Shown here in pieces: positions 35,601-50,600 of a stretch of 64,000 nt of DNA. The stretch is from Pegoplata infirma. Lineage: Eukaryota > Arthropoda > Insecta > Diptera > Anthomyiidae. How positions within the stretch are numbered: the first letter of the stretch is position 1; every line of letters begins with the position of its first letter. Both the position numbers and the translations under genes were made by a program. The notes under the pieces were generated by a model. The model saw nothing but the letters and a program-made list of their open reading frames with translations, had not been told where the DNA came from and did no database searches. Where the stretch lies: assembly GCA_963921195.1 (NCBI GenBank), contig OY992540.1, forward strand, positions 63,062,844 through 63,126,843. The letters run 5' to 3'.

Positions 35601-38600
35601 AAGCCCCAAAACAAAAATTGAAATAAAGCCCCAAATAATGAAATAACACCCCAATTTTTTTTAGTAAAAATTTGTGGGGCCTTATTTCATATTTGATTTG
35701 GGGCCTTATTTCATTGGGGCCTTATTTCATAGAGCCAAATTTCAATTTGTGTTTTTGCTAATTTATGCGAAAATATGCATTTCATAGTAGGATATATGGA
35801 CAAAAAATGCATTTAAAACCAAAATATACAAAAATATGCATTTTCAATAAAATATGCAAAAACAACTTGATGCCATTTTAACGCAAATTTCATGAATCGG
35901 AAAAAAATTGGTCGGTTAAACTATCGACAAAAAACATGCATTTGAAAAACAGCTCTACTGATAACTGAAACACACAAAATTTTTTTTTTCCATGAACGAT
36001 TTTCATAGTATTAATGAACAAATTCATACAATATATTAACTTTTTCATAATATTTATAAACTTTTTCATAGTATTTATCATAATATGTGAAATTTAAGAA
36101 TTTTTAACATTTTTCATAAATACTAGGAAAAAAGTTTATAAATATTATGAAAAAGTTAATAAATTGTATGAATTTGTTCATAAATACTATGAAAATCGTT
36201 CATGGAAAAAAAAAATTTTGTGTGTACCATAGCCTAAAATACACACAAAAAAGACCTTGTGAAATTACTAGAAAAATTCTCGTAATCTCATTTTACAAAT
36301 ATTTAACAGTTTTCTTTGTTTTAAAAAAAAAAAAATTTCAATTGAAATTTAAATTTTTTTGTAATTTTACAATTTTTTTTTTTTGTAATTTTACAAATTT
36401 GCAAGGGTTTTTACGAAAAAATTCCAGTTAAATCACGAGAATTCCTTGTAAGTGTTATTGTGCCAAAAAAGTTGTTAATTTACAATTTTATTCGTAAAAA
36501 GCTTGTCAGATTGCAAAAAAGCTCGTAATTTTTAGTATGAATTTTCGAAAAGTAGGAGGTAGCAAAAAATCTAGTTAAGTTACGGAACATCCTTGTAAAT
36601 TTTATCACGTCAAAAAAATTGTAAATTTACAATTTTATTGGTAAAAAGCTTGTAAAATTGCAAAAATTATTGGTAAAAAGCTTCTTGCAAATAGGAGGTA
36701 GCAAAAAAAAAAAGTTACAAACTTTACTTGTAGTTTTACAAGAATTTTTTTTTGAGTGCATAATATTAATATGACGCAGTATACTTCATTTTACATAAAT
36801 ATGTTGAAAACATATAGCAGTAATTTTACACATTATTTTAAGGCACAGTGTTATAATGAAAGGCTTAATTTCAGTTTAATTTAAAATTCAAAACGCCAAT
36901 TCATAAATACTTTATACAACCACCACATCAATCATATAATTTTGAAAACTATTTTACAGCAATTTGAAAAAAGAGTTCATAAATATTAACAGTTCTTATT
37001 AGCTCAAAGAAAAGATAAATATTTAAATAGTATTATACAAAAAACAATGGTATTATGTATATAGTTTTTGTTAATAACTATTCCATAGTGTAATATTACC
37101 TCCATTAACAAACACACACAACACAAAACGTTATGAACGAATCTTTTATTCTTTCTTTCTTTTGTTATTCATACGTTTTCATGAATATGGATGTAATAAG
37201 TATTACATTTCACATGAACAACTTACGTACGTACGTTCGTTCATCGTATGTGGTGCATACGGAATATGACCTTCATCATCATTATTATGTGCTCAACTAA
37301 CATCATTATAATGAAATTAATAATGCAACAATACATACAATTTGTTAAAGTAGCAGTTTTTGTTTAATTTGGTTATTATATGAATATTAGGGTGGCAGTT
37401 ATTTTCTTCTTTTTAAGTTTTTTGGAAGCCAATGTGACCAAATCCCGCACAAAATATTTCGAGTAAAAAATTGTTAAAGTTTCAAGGTTTTAAAAAATTT
37501 CCTGTTAAATACTTCTTGTAAATCTCATGAAAAATTAATTTATAATTGAGAGGATTGCCAGTTGCACCAAAATTTGTCTGTTTTTCATCTTTTGTGATGA
37601 AAAGTAAAAAAAAAAATGATTTAAACCTTTTTTTTTTACGTCAATTTTATATTTTTATCCTATTTTGATTTGCTTTGGGATTGAAAAAAATAAAAAAATG
37701 TCTTGAAGAAAATATTCTTAAGAAAAATTATTTTTTAAAGGCGTTGGCTTTGGAAAAAATTCAAAAATTCTGTAGAGAGAATTTCTTTTTTTTAGTTAAT
37801 TTCATGTTTTTAACTTATTTTGGTTTGCCTTCAGATTTATAAAAAAAAAAATAATAAAAATTTTCTTAAGCAAGGTTGATCTTAGTCATATTTGCCTCGG
37901 AAAAAATGCAAAAACTCATCAGTGAAAAAATTTTTTTTAGTCAATTTTATATTTTTTGCTGATTTTAATTTGCTTGGAGACTAAAAATTTGAAAAAATAA
38001 AAAAGTTCTCAAGAAAATTTTTCTAGAAAAATGGATTTTTTAATGGTCACTTTGGTCTATGAAAATATTTATTATTTCTTCAGTGACATTAAATTCATCT
38101 TCTTTTAGTTTACTTTAAGATTTAAAAAAAAAAAAATAAAAAATAAATTCTTCAAATGAAAATTTTCTTAAAAAACAAAATTTTTTAATGGCTTTTTGTT
38201 TTTCCTACAAAATTTAATTTTTTTAATGACTTTGGGTCACTTTGGCCTCAAAAAAATTGAATAATTCTTTAGTGAAACTTTGTTTTTTTGTAAGTTAATT
38301 TAATATTTTAAACTTATTTTTGATAGCTTTGAGATTTTGAAAAAAAATCTTAAGGACATTTTTGTTAAGAAAAATCAATTACTGATTGCCAATTTTGACC
38401 TCCGACAAAATTGAAAAATTTTTCATTAAAAAAAAATTTTTATACCCTCCAACCGCAGTATTGGCGTAAACTCATGTAAATAAAAAGTATAAAACTAGCT
38501 AAAAAAAATTTCACTGAAGAATATTTAAATTTTTTCCGGGGCCAAAATGACCAAAGCCATCAAAAAAAATATCAAATTTCTTAAGAAAATTATTTTTTTT

Positions 38601-41600
38601 TTTATTTTTTTTTTAAATATTTAAGTAAACCAAAAAAATTTAAAAAAAATATAAAATAAGTTAAAAAAAACACAGAAGAATTTTTAAAATTTTCTCGAAC
38701 CAATGACCAAAAATCAATTAAAAATCTATTTTTCTTAAGAAAATTTTCTTCAGGATTTTTTTTTTATTTTTTCAGCATCTCAAAGCAAACCCAAATAAGA
38801 TAATAACTAGGGCTGTCAAACGGGATCGGTTTTTTAAAATCCCGGGATTCGGGATTTGAAAATCGAAATCCCGGGATCCCGGGATTTTTCGGGATCACGG
38901 GATTTTTCGGGATCCCGGGATTTTTCGGGATTCCGGGATTTTTGGGATTAAATTTCTTTGATTATAAGAGTAAAAAAATAGTAGACTCTTTATGTTTCAA
39001 TTTTATTGTACACATTAAGGTTGCTAGTTGGTAGCGTGCTAGCCCATTAAGCAAGGAGTCGTGGGTTTGATTCCCACGAAAACCCTTGGGTCTAGTTCGC
39101 TACAACGAAATTATTAAAAAAAATATTTCTAATTATTCTGATTGTTATTTAAAGGCAATTAAAAAATTAAGTATACGCCACTTATGCAGTTTTCAAGTAA
39201 TTATTATTATTAAATATTTAGCAATGAACTAAAAAAGCCTTGAGGGATTTGTTATGGAAAATGACAACTTTTATTTGCTTTTGGTTTCATCCCATTCCGA
39301 TTTTGGTTGTTGCACTGTATAATTTTAAAACTAATTTAAAGAAAATTTAAAATAATGAAAACATTTAAAGGAGAAAAGTAATAATATAATACATTAGGCT
39401 TTAATTTGTTTGTATAAAACAAGCTTTTCTTGCAATTTTAAACGTCCGGCAAAATTTTTATTCTCCTACGCCTAAAACTTATGTGGTACAAATTTGAGGC
39501 CAATCGGATTAAATTTACCCTTGGCGCCCTACGATCAAAGTTTCGATTTTTTAGACAATTTTCTCCAAAACCTGCAAACTTTGGTCAAAGGGCTCCGTGA
39601 CTGTGGCTTAATGGTTAGTGCGTTGGACTATTATCCAGCAACCCTGGGTAGAATTCTCAGCTCAGCCAAATTCGTGGCCAGCTACGTTGAAAATTAAAAA
39701 AAGTTTTAGTTTTAATTTGTTTATGTAAATGTAACAATAATTGAACAAAGTTGTATTTTTAAAAATAAATTCTCATACATTTTTAATATTTCAAAAATCC
39801 CGGGATTTGAGCTTAAAAATCCCGGGATTCGGGATTCATTTTATGACAAAAATCCCGGGATTTCGGGATTCGGGATTTCGGGATTGACAGCCCTAATAAT
39901 AACATCAAGTTAAGTAAGGTTTTTTTTAGTAACGGTTTTTAAATGTGTAAAAAAGCAATAGTTGACCTTTTTACCTTCACTCTGTGGTACAGGGTATAAT
40001 GAGTTTGTGCTGATGTTTACAACTACCCGAAGTATTAATCCTAGACCCATCTTCAAGTATACCGACTCAGAATCACTTTTTGAGTCAATTTAAACTTTGT
40101 GCGCACAATACATTTTGCAATTTTTAACCGATTTGTCCTTCGTTGATAAATAGCACTAAAAACGTCAACGGAGTAAAATAATAAAATAATGGCTATTAAA
40201 CACAGCTTCAAAATAATTCGCCAGATCAATAACAGATGGCGATGCAACAACTGTTCTAAAAATAACAACACGCGCAATTACAGTGTTGCCATACTGAAGC
40301 CCTTCTATCTTTGCAATCTTTCATCTCTCTTCTATCCCCTTTCCGAAAGAAGCATCACGGTTACATTAGTAATTAATAGTGTCCGACCGAATATTCGGCT
40401 TCGGCCTCGGCTTCGGCCAAAAAGCACTATTCGGCCACTATTCGGCTTCGGCCACAATTTTGGCCGAATAGGCCGAATACCGAATAATTGTATAATATTT
40501 GTGCTCACGTGTTGAAAAACATACAAAACTAACTTTGAATCACATTAGTAAGCCACAAAAACATTTTAATAAGTGTTTTTGCAACTAAAAACATTTTTTA
40601 CATTCAAAAAAAATTTCCGATCGAAAAAAATTTACACTCTAAAATATATTTTTTTACAAAAATGTCCAAAAAATATTTTTGCTTAAAATAAAATCATTCT
40701 GGACAGCATTCTCATGCATTTGAGTATCCCGCCGAGTCGACTTTTATTTTTTTCTTGTTTTTACTACATAAATATTTTTTTTTTTTTAATATTCGGCTTC
40801 GGCTCCGGTTTGGCCGAATAGTGAAAATTTGGCCGAATATTCGGCTTCGGCCAAAAAAGGTGTATTCGGTCGGACACTAGTAATTAATATGCAGCATTGC
40901 CTGAGTGTTTCTTCTTTAAAAAAAAAAAAAAAATAAAGGAATCGGACCAGTTCTTCCCACAGCTCTCATACAAACCACAATTCACATAAATCTCTAAAAT
41001 TTCATGAAAATATAAAAAGTGTTATTAACACTTTGTTTGTGTGTGTTGAGCGCGTACTTTAAATTAAACATGAACCGGATGATATGCGTCTGAAAGTGGA
41101 GATCAAATGGAGTAAAACTGCATTTACAGTTTTTCCTTTCGTGATCCTGTTTCCTTTTAAAAGGACTTCAAAGTTTTAAAGGATACATTTTTTTAAAATA
41201 TTTTTGAAATATTTGTAATTGTCCTAGGATGACTCTGTTTTTTTTTTTTGCCATATCAGAATAAAAGGATGTGAATAAAGCCATTTGAAAACTTTATCAA
41301 AATATTTTTTTAAAAATTTTGAATGATATTGAAGGACTCATTTTTGAATGGACGTAACTTGCCTCCATTTTTCCTGATATGTAAAAATAATAATATAGGA
41401 TAGTTAGGGCAGATCCTCCTCTTTGATTTGCTATCAATAGTGGCATCCAGGACAAGTAATAATATTAAAAAAATATTTAATAAAATTTAGTTTTCTAAAA
41501 CTTTGAAGTCCTTTTAAAACGAAACATGATCACGAAATGAAAAACTGTAAATGCAGTTTTTCTACATTTAGTCTCTTGTTTCAAACGTATATTATCCAGT

Positions 41601-44600
41601 TCGTGTTTAACGTATTTTTTAATTTTTGTCGGACGGTGTTATAATCACACCATTTTTGGACTTAGGCCACATATCGTCGCTGCGCCTAAAAATGGAGTCA
41701 TGTGTAGTTTTTTTTTTTTAATTTTTTTTTTTATTACATCTTTATGATCCCATATTGGTCATACGTTTACCCACTAAACAGTTTTTTGATATCTTGATTG
41801 GTTCAAAAGTTAGTAAAAGGAGCTATGTGTTCGTCATACTAAAAAAAGGTCTGAAAAGGAGTTATGTGTTAAGCTGCACATAACTTTTTTTGATAAAAAA
41901 GTAACAGAACGTGACAAAATGGACCACTATTTTAGTAATATGAGGTTCACACATAGCATCTAAGTATTTTGAATGAATTTGTCAAGATTTTTGGAAAATA
42001 CTTGCATATTTTCATGCTGTTATCTAAATCCTAAATGGCAGGTAATTAAGCCTTGTGAAAGCAATTAAATCATTTGACGGCGGAAAATTTTAGTATCTAA
42101 AGTACAGAATCTTTCACAGATGTCAATTTATGTCGAAGCTCTTGAATAGTTACAAGAAAAAACAAAAAATATCACCAGTTTTGCGAAAAATATGTTGTTT
42201 AATGAAGTGCTTTATAATATCAAAATTTCAAAGGCCTTGTCTAACTTATGTCGCTTAAAACCACCAAAAAACATAATTTAGTCTTTGTCCCTCTTGAAAA
42301 GAAATTAACAATAAGAACGGTTTCATAAACAAAAGGAGTTATGTGTAAAAAATATTTCCATTTTATTTAAATTTTGTTCCAAAAAGTACTTAAAAAAGGA
42401 GTTATGTGTATGTTTTTTGAAAATTTCTGCACTACTGGAAAACTGTTAAATGTTTCATACTTTTTTTGTAGTATGTGGATAGCATATCGGTACAAGAATT
42501 TTTTATAGAACAAACTTTAAAAAAAAATCGCGAAGGGACGAAAATAAACAGTTTTTTTGCTCTCCTGAACACTTGCCCCAAAACACATGACTCCATTTTT
42601 AGGCGCAGCGACGATATGAAAATTTTTCCCGATATTCACTTAAAGCGGTTTATTGCCAACTAATAGAATCCCATTTCAATAGAATTTTGTTTGTGAGTGT
42701 TCTCTACACTTATTAAAGATTTGACTAAAGACAGACCCAATCGGTCCATGTTTGGACTTGGGACCCATTTTCCGGGAAGAACTTGTGTAGGGTTTTATAT
42801 GGTCGGTCTAGGACTGCCTAAAATTTTCTTACTTGTGTTTGTTGTGTTATTTAAATAAGATGACATTTTACACATACAGACTTAGTGTTGAATTACATTT
42901 TTTTAAATGAATTAAAAAAAAAAATGAATTTGGTCGGATTGGCTTTTGAAGAGCTTATTAAAAAATAATTAAGACAGAACGAAATTTTAACTTTTGCAGT
43001 TTTTAATAATATTTTTTTTCCAAAAATGTGTAATTTTTACATAAAAATGATAAAGTTATTTATTTTTTTTAATCTAGTACACTGAAATAACTTGTTCATT
43101 AAGTTATGAAATTGTTCATAAAATCTATGAAAACTCCATTAGAAGTGAGCCAATGATTTTTTCATTGGATGCACGAATTTGTTTTATAAAAATTGCATTA
43201 ATGAAAATACGTTTAATGAAAATTCATAAAATTAATGATTTTTTTTTCATTTATGCAATGAAATTTTTCATAAATTTTATAAAAAAAAATTAAAAGCCAT
43301 TAATCATTAATCTAATAAAATATTATTTGGCTCATTATAAACATTCTTTCTGTGTAATTGGACTAAAATATTTCGTATCTAAACATTGATTTTGAAAAAA
43401 ATTCGGGGCACCCTATTAAACAAACATATTGTTTCATGTGCAAGCGTTTGTATTTGATACCTTTATACAATTGAACTTCATTATAATTAAGTGTATATAT
43501 TCGTTATTACACATATTAATCCCATTTGAAACGACTAATCAAAATTATTCTGTTTGCAATCAAGCTATTTTAAGGAGTTATGAGATTTTATTGTGAACAG
43601 AAATTGTGCACCTTCGAATTTATTAAAATTAACGTTAATAGTAAATTTAAATGTTATACAACTGAAAACTATATAATAACAATGTACGATACGATATTTA
43701 ACACATGATTGAAACCGAAAAATTCAATGAACTTTCATTACAAAAATAAAAAATAAAAAAATTAAAATTGGGGTGTTTTGAAAAAAAAAAAAATATATTT
43801 TTATTAAAAATTTGAAAAATTCAGAACCAGTTCTGAATTTTTCCTAAAATCAAATATGGCCATTGGACTTAATTGATTTTTACAAAACTTTATAAAACAG
43901 ATGTGTTTCGGAAACTTCATAATTGTTGAGTTACAGAATAAACATAAAGCGATGTCACTATAAAATTGCTCAATTTTGCCATATTTTTCGATACTTTGAA
44001 GCTGAAAGTTATTTTTTCCGAAAACAAAAATAACTGCATTCTGAAAATTTTAAATTTGCTAGAGCTCTCTATAACTTAAGCCTATTACACTCAAAAAATT
44101 ATGTCATTAACTGTTTGTAGTTCATTAAAAAAAAATTAACGTTTAGTCGTTTTTTAAAGAAAAAACATTTATTTGATTTTCAGTTTTTATTAATGACTAC
44201 TTCTGTCCTTTGTTTCAAAAATAACACACTAAAATATAGAGACTTTCATTAACATTTAATTTTTAAAGTAATTTTTTTTTGTTCTGTAAGTAAAAACTAC
44301 TGATTATTCTTTAAATTTTTAATAATTTGTGTAAGTAATTTTTATTTAAATTAGTCGTATTTTTTAATGAGATATCATTAGTTTTTACCTGCACAAGTAG
44401 GTTATTTTTTTGTAGAAAAATAAAAAATTATTTATAGAAATATAAAAACATGTTTTTATCAAGTGATTTTGGCACGATGGGTAGAGTGTCTGGCCAGAAT
44501 GTAGAAAAATATTTCAATAGAAAATTGTAAAAAATAACCTACGGAATCATTAATTTTTAATGTTTTCGTAGGTTATTTTTTTTCGAATTTGTTGGTAAAA

Positions 44601-47600
44601 AGGAATGAAAAAAAAACGTAATTTTTTAATGTTTAATGGTATTTATTTTAGAAAATTTTGTCAACAGTAAAAAACAAATGTTGATGTTTGTTAAAACAAA
44701 TTAATAATTACTGGAATGGTTTTCAATTGTAAATTCACTGGTTTTAAATGTGTTTTTCTTTTGTTTTTGCCGTTAAACGTTAAATGATCTGTAAAATATA
44801 CATACGATTTAATTTAAAATTCTTTAACTCTTCCTGCTTTTATTTCACGTTTCTTTAAGAAGTACAACTACACTCAAAAAATTATGTAGGTAAATTCCAG
44901 TGAATATTCACTTAAAACAAATGAAATTTTATTTAAAAACCATTCCACTGTTTTTTCATTTAAAATAAAAACACATTACAGTCAATTTTAAATGTTAATT
45001 TAATGACTAACCAAAACATTAAAAAACTACTGAATATTCACTTATTTTGTATTGAAAAACAGTAAAACTATAGAAGCAATTTTTTACTGCCGAAAATGAA
45101 TGTAACAGAAAATTCGTTTTTAAGACAGTAAATTATATTTTTTAAACTACAGAAATAGTAAAAAAATTAAATCCTTTATAAAATAAGTGATTTTTCGTTT
45201 AAAATAACTTTACTGATTACTTTTTAAAATAACTTACAAACAGTTAATGACATAATTTTCTTAGTGTAGGTATATTATTATTTAACAATTTAACATTATG
45301 ATTGTTTATTTATAATCTTAAATACAATAAAAAAATTTAATAACATTTGTGAATTGAAATCTTACAGATTTGCACAACATCCTTAATGTTGCTGTATATG
45401 AAGTAAAAACATATATTTTGGTTTATGAAATTTGTCGTTGCCAAGCCACATTCTTTTCGCATTAAATATAATTCTAATAACAATAATCATCAATCAAAAT
45501 TTTTTTATTTAATTCAGGGAAATAATTTTAATTTGTTTTCTTTTCTTAAAAAAAAATTAGTATATTGACTGTAATTCCGCACGTAAGACAACACAGAAAA
45601 AATTATTAGAAAAGTATGCTTAAATTAAAAAAAATTTGAGTAATTTATTAAATTTATTAAAAGTTTATTAAATTTTGAATAAAAATTTTAAAAATTTTTT
45701 ACCCTCCACTATAGTGATAGAGGGTATATATAAGTTTGTCATTCCGTTTGTAACACATAGAAATATTAGTGTAGGACCCCATAAAGTATAAAATTATGGT
45801 CCTCGATCGATTTTAAGTCAATCTTGCGATGTCCGTCTGTTAAAATCACGAGAACTTTCGAAAGACTTCCGAGGCACCTGTCTTTGGGAACATACATATG
45901 TTTGTCATACTCCGAATCAGGTTTTTGTTAAATTTCAGCGAATTATGTGCAAAACTGTGAATTTCTGAGTTCATCTTAAATTCACGTGTTAAAAAAAAAA
46001 ACGCAAAACACGATTTAAAAAAATTGGTAAGATACAATAATATGTAACAAAGTATTTTGTTACTCAAAAATTCTTGAAGTCTCGATTCAGACCAACCTCC
46101 CAATATTTACATAAGTCTTTCAAAATTCATGAAAATACGAAATATTTGAGGAAAAATTTTTTTTGGTAACCTAATTAAATCTATATATAATTGAACCATT
46201 TTAAGACTAAGTTCCCGAATAATAAGTTAGCCCGATTTTCAGTTAAATCTGGTACAAATGAAAGTAACAAATGAAAGTCTATTTTACTTTAATTCAGTGT
46301 GTGTCTGCTTTCCACAATTATTCAAGATCTAACAATCAATTATTCAAGATCTAAACAATCTAACCATGTTTTGAATTGTGACCCATTTTCCTAAAAACAC
46401 TCGTTTAAGATATCACATGGTCAGTCTTGACCGGCCATAATTGTGTCACTTGTTTTGTGTTAATGTAATGCAGGGCTTGCAAAATTCAGTACAATCGAAT
46501 ACAAAATTCTTACTTATATTAACAGTACATATCTATGATTTTTCATACTCGATATTTATATTCTTATTAAATACATACATCCGTACATAAATCTGTTAAT
46601 AACTTTATTGATTGATGGCAATAATTTTTTCCTAAAAGTATAACTAGTGTAAGTACACGTGCTTAAACATGCAACATCGAATTCTTTGGAATAATAAAAA
46701 ATATATATATGGGGCACTCCATGCCAAATCAAATATTTTAGGACACGATCCTTTTGATTTGTCTCATTATACCCTCCAATCTAGTGATAGAGGGTATATA
46801 TTAGGGTGGTGCGTATTCCAATGAAGTGCTCAGATCAACTATTAATATTGCGGAAAAGTTAGTTTAAGTAAATACAAGCATTTTAAAACCAAAATGATTA
46901 AAATCGGTCCATGTCTTCTGTTCGCGTATCGTGGGTCAATATTGGGGTTTTTGAAAAAATGGACATAATTTAAAAAATAAAAAAATTAAAAAAAAGTTTG
47001 TTGTATAGCATTAATTCGTAAATATTCAGATAATTTTTTTTTATTTTTTTCGGATATCGATAACCCACCCAAACGTGAGTAAAAAAAAACGCACATTTTT
47101 AGCATGGAGCTCAAAACTACTTTTTCATAATTTTAAAAACTTAATGAAACAAAATTTCAAAATATATTAGTTCATTCATTTTATTTCATTGAATACATCC
47201 CAGGGAGTGTACAGAAAAATTCTTAGTTAAATTCCTTCATCCAGTTAGTCTGTGGAGCAATCTAAATTTACCGGATTTCAAGAAAATGTGTTTTTATCAA
47301 AATTTTTGTCTAATTTATTGCTGTATGCAACATTTTACTCAAACTTAACCAACAGTCATTTTCAAATGGTTCTTTTGGACCATAATTACTTTGATATAAA
47401 ATAATAGGCTTTTTGGACCAAGTTAACCCTTGCCGGCACGCGGTTAAAAGTATTCCCCAATTAAATTTCAGAGAAAAGCTCTTAAATTTTTGAAAATTCC
47501 TCACTCTAAAATTTTGTATGTCTTCGAATAATGAACAATTATACATTTATGCAAAGTTTCTTGAAAAACATCTTTAACCCTTGTTGAACCAGGGCCCACA

Positions 47601-50600
47601 ACATTTCAAAGAGCTGTTTTTTGCTCATGGATTTTTTTTTTTTACTTATGAAATAATAATTTTTTCACTCTCAGGAAAAACGACGAAAATGTAGTGAAAT
47701 GTCAGATGCCATTTTTTTTTTTATAAATAAAAAAAAAAATTATAAATAAAAAAAATAAAAATAAAAAAAATTAACCCATTTTGGGTTAATGTATTTTGAA
47801 TATAAATTATTTTAATATATCCTTACTATACACTTTTAGGTGTACTAAAATTAATAAACAATAACATTTTTGCATTGTTTACAAAAAATAAGTGGTCAAA
47901 AGAATTGGAGGTCAAAAAATTAGTAATTTTTCTACTGTAGTTAAAAAAATTCACTGCTTGTTTTGTTGTTGGAAAAATTATTTATTATATTACTTAGAAA
48001 TATTTTTAAAAAATGTTCGGAAAATGTCTATAAATAATTTCATTTTCTAGATCGACCCTCGTAGCACATTTATTATTAACTCAATCTGGACGCTATCAAG
48101 CTTAAATTAAAGCTTTATAAGCTTACTTACATAACATTTTTAAAATAATACTAATATTAATAACGTTTAGTATTGTTGTCCGCTATTGTCGTCCGCTATA
48201 TATTCATGATACTCGATCGATTTTAAGACGATCTAGCGATGTCCGTCCATCCGTCTGTCCATCAGTCTGTCTGCTGAAAACACACTACTTTTGAACAACT
48301 TTACTCAGACTGCAGTTTGGCATATTTATTGTTACACAGAAAAACAGCCCGTTTTTTGTTGTTTTGTCCAATAAAAAAATATTTTACAACATAAAAGAAA
48401 AAAAATTTGGTCAATATGAAAGGTGATTATGTAAGAAACGAACTACTTTCAATTTTTTTAATTTTGGTTTAAAATTACGCCCTCTATTGGAAAAAAATAA
48501 AAAAAAATTAAAAAAATCAATTACGAAATATACCGATTCAATTACTTTAGTATTTGAAATTCCTCCGATCACGAAAATTGTAATATTGATTACTCAAGTA
48601 ATTGGACCAATTACTAACGTAATTGGTTCAATTATTTTAGTAATTGGCCCAATTACTTGAGAAATCTATATTACAATTTTCGTGCTCGGAGGAAATTCAA
48701 ATACTAAAGTAATTGAATCGGTGTATTTAGTAATTGATTTTTTTTTTTAATTTTTTTAATTTTTTCCAATAGAGCGCGTAATTTTGAACCAAAATGAAAA
48801 AAACTGAAACTAGTTCGTTTTTCACTTACTCACCTTTCAAATTGACCAAACTTTTTTGCTTTTATGTTGTAAAATATTTTTTTATTGGACAAAACAACAA
48901 AAAACAGGCTGTTTTTTCTGTGTAATTTACCTGGTCAAGTTAATATTGCAATTCCGCGAAATCGGTCCAGTGCACAGTGCCACATTTGGCCAATCTAGGA
49001 CGACAAAAATCCAATTTTAATTATATTGACTTGAAATTCGGTATAAATGTTCGTTTTGACTTCGAAAATAACATTATGAAAAATGTGGGAGGCCGGTTAA
49101 GGCCCACGCCCATTTTTTTTTTTAAATTTGTAATTTTGGTTATAATTTCTTTAAATTTGGTATATATACTCTCAATGACTGTAGAAATAATATCACAAAA
49201 AAAGGGGGCGGTCAGACAACTGCCACGCCCACTTTTTTAAAATATGTTTAAAAAATATGTAAAAACAAGGTTTACATATCGCCCCACTGTAGTCGGCGTC
49301 GCAGACGGTCGCAAAAGTTAGCCGTTGAAATAAGTACTATGGATATTGGTCAATATATCTGAAAAAGTCCGGCGATCAATACGGACCAAACACAAAAGTT
49401 CTATTCCATCAAAAAAAATAAATATATAATTTTCTTTTCAAAAATTTGTATTTTGTTAAAAATTTAATAAAAAAATAAAAAAAATTGTTTTAAAAAAAAA
49501 GAAAAGATATGACTTAAAGCATTTAAATATCCTTTAAAATTACCAAAAAAGAGTGGATAAATATCTCTTTTTGTTCAAAAGCTACAACAGTTTAAACTTG
49601 ACTTAATTTATGCGAAATATTGTACACTAGTTACAGGATTTTACAAGATGCAACTTTATGCACCCACCTGTTAGTAACGAACAGAATTATCGAACTTATA
49701 TGATTATTTTCATGCTATTAGGAATGTTCTATAATACATACAAACATATCATCAAAATCGGGGAACTTTTTTTTTTTGATTTTTGTCGTGCTAGATTGGC
49801 CAAATGTGGCACTGTGCAGTGGTTCAAAAGTTATTAGCAAAAGACTGAATTTCGGGTTTTTCGCGAATTTATTGGATTAAAAACTCGCTATCTTTCGAAA
49901 AACAATTCTGAGGGTGCTGAAGCTTTTTTAAAAATGTTTTGTATGGGAGCCCCCTTAGGAAGTGGAAATAGGGGTTAGGTATGTTTAAGAAAAATGTTGG
50001 GGGCAGAAAATTATTGGAGGTTCGTCTCACATTGCACCCCTCCAGGGGCGTTTCTAGGGCATTTGTGGGGCTTTTTGAGGGTTTTTACCTCTTTACGCTC
50101 AACTTTGACCCCGATGAGGGGCCATATGGCCCCAGCCCACCGCCCTCATTTTTTGGCTCATGCTTTCTTTTTTGAAAATTAGAGGGTATCGCGAATGAAA
50201 ATCGAAAATGGTTAGATATAGATATCCCACTCGCATCCCACTAAGCGACCCCATAGCGCTTAAAGGAAATGACCTAAGCTTTTTTTTGAGTCAAAAAAAA
50301 GGGCCCAATTTGAGGAAAAAGTTTTGGATTTAAAAAAAAAAAAAATCAAAAAAATTTTTTTTTTTATTTTTTATAATTTTTTTTCAAAAACCTGAGGAAA
50401 TAGCTATCTAGTATACTATTTGGGACACATTTTGCTAAAAACAATAGGTAAGAAGTTACATGGATGAGAATAAACACCTCTTTGGCCAAAATGTAAATTT
50501 TCGAACCCCTCTAACTCAGAGAGTACTTGTCGTTGAAAAACTATGTCTGAACTACTATCCAATAGGACTAACCTTGGTGAAAATTTCATCCCGATCGGAA

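Larger units (their letters stand above)
38808..39895. mobile_element. hAT-like motif-array element C
   Basis: Ends TAGGGCTGTCAA (38808) and TTGACAGCCCTA (to 39895), with exact 8-bp duplications ATAATAAC (38800-38807 and 39896-39903). Both end regions are tandem variants of a CCCGGGATTTTTCGGGAT motif (38822-38950, 39796-39885). The centre contains two tRNA-like SINE fragments. No transposase. Confidence 0.9.

Noticed and set aside
49981..50182. Short frames with HCTPPG..FLGHLWGFL-like text, also at 59753-60067 and 60591-60842
   Set aside because: They recur only because the same palindromic repeat is present three times; frames are shifted and broken between copies.
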